Assembly: GCF_044373315.1 (NCBI RefSeq)
Contig: NZ_JBILQK010000003.1
Location: 1-64,000 of the forward strand
Direction of reading: 5' to 3'
Length of the DNA: 64,000 nucleotides
Source of the DNA: JACDQM01 sp044373315
GTDB lineage: Bacteria > Pseudomonadota > Gammaproteobacteria > Burkholderiales > Burkholderiaceae_C
A program made the translations under genes and the position numbers. Numbering within the stretch: position 1 is the stretch's first letter; each line of letters starts with the position of its first letter. Under the pieces are notes generated by a model. It searched no databases. It saw only the letters and a list, made by a program, of their open reading frames with translations, and was not told the DNA's origin. Positions 62,322 through 64,000 of this stretch are shown piece after piece.

Positions 62322-64000
62322 ATGATCAAAAATCTGCGTTTCCCCTTGGGCCGACTGGCCCTGCTGGCCACCCTTTTGCTGCCTCTTGCCGCTATGTCGC
62401 AACCCTCCCCCGCATCCAAGGACGATCCCTACCTTTGGCTTGAAGACGTTCAGGGCGAACGTGCGCTGAACTGGGTGCGTGAGCGCAATGCCAGCACCCA
62501 GAAGCAGCTTCAGCAGCAGCCCGAATTCGGCCAGCTGCGCGGGGCTATCCTGGAAGTACTGAACTCGCGCGACCGCATCCCGGCCATCAGCCGCCGCGGC
62601 GACTTTGTCTACAACCTCTGGCAGGACGAGCGCAACAAGCGCGGCCTGTGGCGCCGCACCACGCTGGCCGATTACCGCAAGCCCGAGCCGAAGTGGGAAA
62701 CGGTGCTGGACCTGGACGCGCTGGGTGCGGCCGAGAAGGAAAGCTGGGTCTTCGCCGGTGCCAGCTGCCTGGCGCCCGAGTACCGCCATTGCCTGCTGTC
62801 GCTGTCGCGCGGCGGTGCCGATGCCAGCGTCGTGCGCGAGTTCGATCTGGTGGAAAAGCGCTTCGTCAAGGACGGCTTCACGCTGGCCGAAGCCAAGAGC
62901 CAGGTCGACTGGATCGACAAGGACACGATTTACGTCGGCACCGACTTCGGCCCCGGTTCGCTGACCGACTCGGGCTATGTGCGCATCATCAAGCGCTGGA
63001 AGCGTGGCACGCCGCTGGCGTCGGCCACCACCGTGTTCGAGGGTGAGAGCAAGGACGTGGCAGCTTCGGTGTCGGTGGACAAGTCACGCGGCTTCGAACG
63101 CACCGTGTTCAGCCGCGCGCTGGACTTCTACAACACCCGCCACTGGCTGCTGCAGCCGGACGGAAAACAGCTGGCGTTGGACCTGCCCACCGACGTGCAG
63201 CCCAGCTTCTGGGGTGCGCGCCTGCTGCTCGATCTGCGCAAGGACTGGCAGGTCGGCCCGACGCTCTACCCGGCCGGCAGCCTGCTGGTCGGCGATGTCG
63301 AGTCCTTCCTGAAGGGCGAGCGCAAGTTCCGGCCGCTGTTCACCCCTAGCAGCACACGCTCGCTGGCGGGCTACGGCCTGACGCAGAGCCGCGTGCTGCT
63401 CAACATCAGCGACAAGGTCGCCAGCCGGCTGGAGGAATGGGACTTCAGCGGCAAGGAACCCAAGCAGCGCGCCGTCAAGGCGCCCTTCCCCGGCACCTTG
63501 AGCCTGATTAGCCTGCGCGATGCCAGCCTCGCCAAGGACGAGTTGGCTGAGCGTTATCTGCTGAACTACGCCGACTTCCTGACGCCGGACACCCTGTATC
63601 TGGCCCAGGCCGGCAGCGATGAGCGCGAGGCGCTGAAGGCCCGCAAACCGCTGTTCGACGCGGCCGGCATGCGCGCCGAGCAGCTGTTCGCCAAGAGCAA
63701 GGACGGCACCGAGGTGCCCTACTTCGTGGTCTGGCCGGCTGGCACCAAGGCCGACGGCAAGAACCCGACGCTGCTCTATGGCTATGGCGGCTTCGAGGTC
63801 TCGATGCAACCCTGGTATTCGGGCGGCTTCGGCCGCGCCTGGTACAGCCGCGGCGGCGTGCTGGTGCTGGCCAATATCCGCGGCGGCGGCGAGTTCGGCC
63901 CGCGCTGGCACCAAGCGGCCATCCGCGAGAACAAGCAGAAAAGCTATGACGACTTTATCGCCGTGGCAGAGGACCTGATCCGCCGCGGCATCAGTTCGCC
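62322..64000 (+). CDS. Prolyl oligopeptidase (S9), C-terminally truncated by the window
   Basis: The first 559 codons of an exported S9 family peptidase. Signal peptide LGRLALLATLLLPLAAMSQ, then the opening DDPYLWLEDVQGERAL, a seven-bladed beta-propeller (about 75-400) and the start of the catalytic domain with NPTLLYGYGGFEVSMQPWYS (in parts: LLYGYGGFEVS) and VLANIRGGGEFG. The catalytic Ser, Asp and His lie beyond 64000, so activity cannot be judged. It cleaves proline-containing peptides in the periplasm. Confidence 0.94.
   Translation, partial: MIKNLRFPLGRLALLATLLLPLAAMSQPSPASKDDPYLWLEDVQGERALNWVRERNASTQKQLQQQPEFGQLRGAILEVLNSRDRIPAISRRGDFVYNLWQDERNKRGLWRRTTLADYRKPEPKWETVLDLDALGAAEKESWVFAGASCLAPEYRHCLLSLSRGGADASVVREFDLVEKRFVKDGFTLAEAKSQVDWIDKDTIYVGTDFGPGSLTDSGYVRIIKRWKRGTPLASATTVFEGESKDVAASVSVDKSRGFERTVFSRALDFYNTRHWLLQPDGKQLALDLPTDVQPSFWGARLLLDLRKDWQVGPTLYPAGSLLVGDVESFLKGERKFRPLFTPSSTRSLAGYGLTQSRVLLNISDKVASRLEEWDFSGKEPKQRAVKAPFPGTLSLISLRDASLAKDELAERYLLNYADFLTPDTLYLAQAGSDEREALKARKPLFDAAGMRAEQLFAKSKDGTEVPYFVVWPAGTKADGKNPTLLYGYGGFEVSMQPWYSGGFGRAWYSRGGVLVLANIRGGGEFGPRWHQAAIRENKQKSYDDFIAVAEDLIRRGISS

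Overview
The window is a dense, GC-rich (roughly 65 percent) bacterial chromosome segment with short intergenic gaps and many ATGA-type start/stop overlaps. Gene content and gene order point to a betaproteobacterium of the order Burkholderiales, probably the Rubrivivax/Roseateles/Leptothrix side. The supporting blocks are tmk-holB-pilZ-tatD with mltG and ygfZ, a Bug-type (TctC) receptor, orn-M48 peptidase-pterin dehydratase-rsgA, a YaeQ protein, and a SenB/SelD pair. I saw no tRNA, rRNA, insertion sequence, prophage or CRISPR array. This reads as core chromosome, and its unusual content lies in specific genes and regulatory sites.

Layout. 0-5 kb: the first codons of a branched-chain amino acid permease (livH, minus strand) behind a textbook sigma-54 promoter with upstream palindromes, then a DctB/DctD-like two-component pair and an orphan amino-acid-type binding protein. 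5-11 kb: ankyrin protein, tatD, pilZ, holB, tmk and mltG on the minus strand, with ygfZ and a DUF4936-type gene divergent. 11-15 kb: a secreted protein, a thioesterase-acetyltransferase fusion, an HSL esterase and an iron alcohol dehydrogenase. 15-20 kb: TrkH/TrkA potassium uptake, isocitrate lyase and MarC. 20-27 kb: xerD-type recombinase, Bug receptor, AEC transporter, binding protein, queG, tsaE and an AmiC-type amidase. 27-33 kb: a complete MukBEF-like (MksF-MksE-MksB) condensin operon ending in an overlapping thioesterase. 33-37 kb: a tightly overlapped cluster of a small secreted protein, an M48 metalloprotease split over two frames and a CHASE2 membrane protein. 37-45 kb: TonB receptor, a secreted protein with three cysteine-rich repeats, hydratase, dioxygenase, acetyltransferase, cold-shock/DUF1294 protein and a RhlE-type RNA helicase with a long predicted leader. 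45-53 kb: a SWIM/SNF2-like protein with degenerate ATPase motifs and a histone-H1-like tail, a PabB-PabC fusion, orn, Ste24-type protease, pterin dehydratase and rsgA. 53-64 kb: SDR, phosphofructokinase of mixed active-site type, single-domain response regulator, selD plus a SenB-type selenosugar synthase, oligopeptidase A, YaeQ, a hydrolase and a truncated prolyl oligopeptidase.

How genes work together. The most informative joint readings are: (i) the livH sigma-54 promoter and palindromes beside a DctBD-like pair, which suggests that this pair controls the adjacent transporter; (ii) senB-selD translationally coupled, two of the three genes of selenoneine biosynthesis, with senA not in the window; (iii) MksFEB without the nuclease subunit MksG/JetD, but coupled to a thioesterase; (iv) the protease/CHASE2 envelope cluster, which has no obvious output domain. 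Start codons were chosen by ribosome-binding sites, overlaps and family length; several TTG/GTG starts are inferred.
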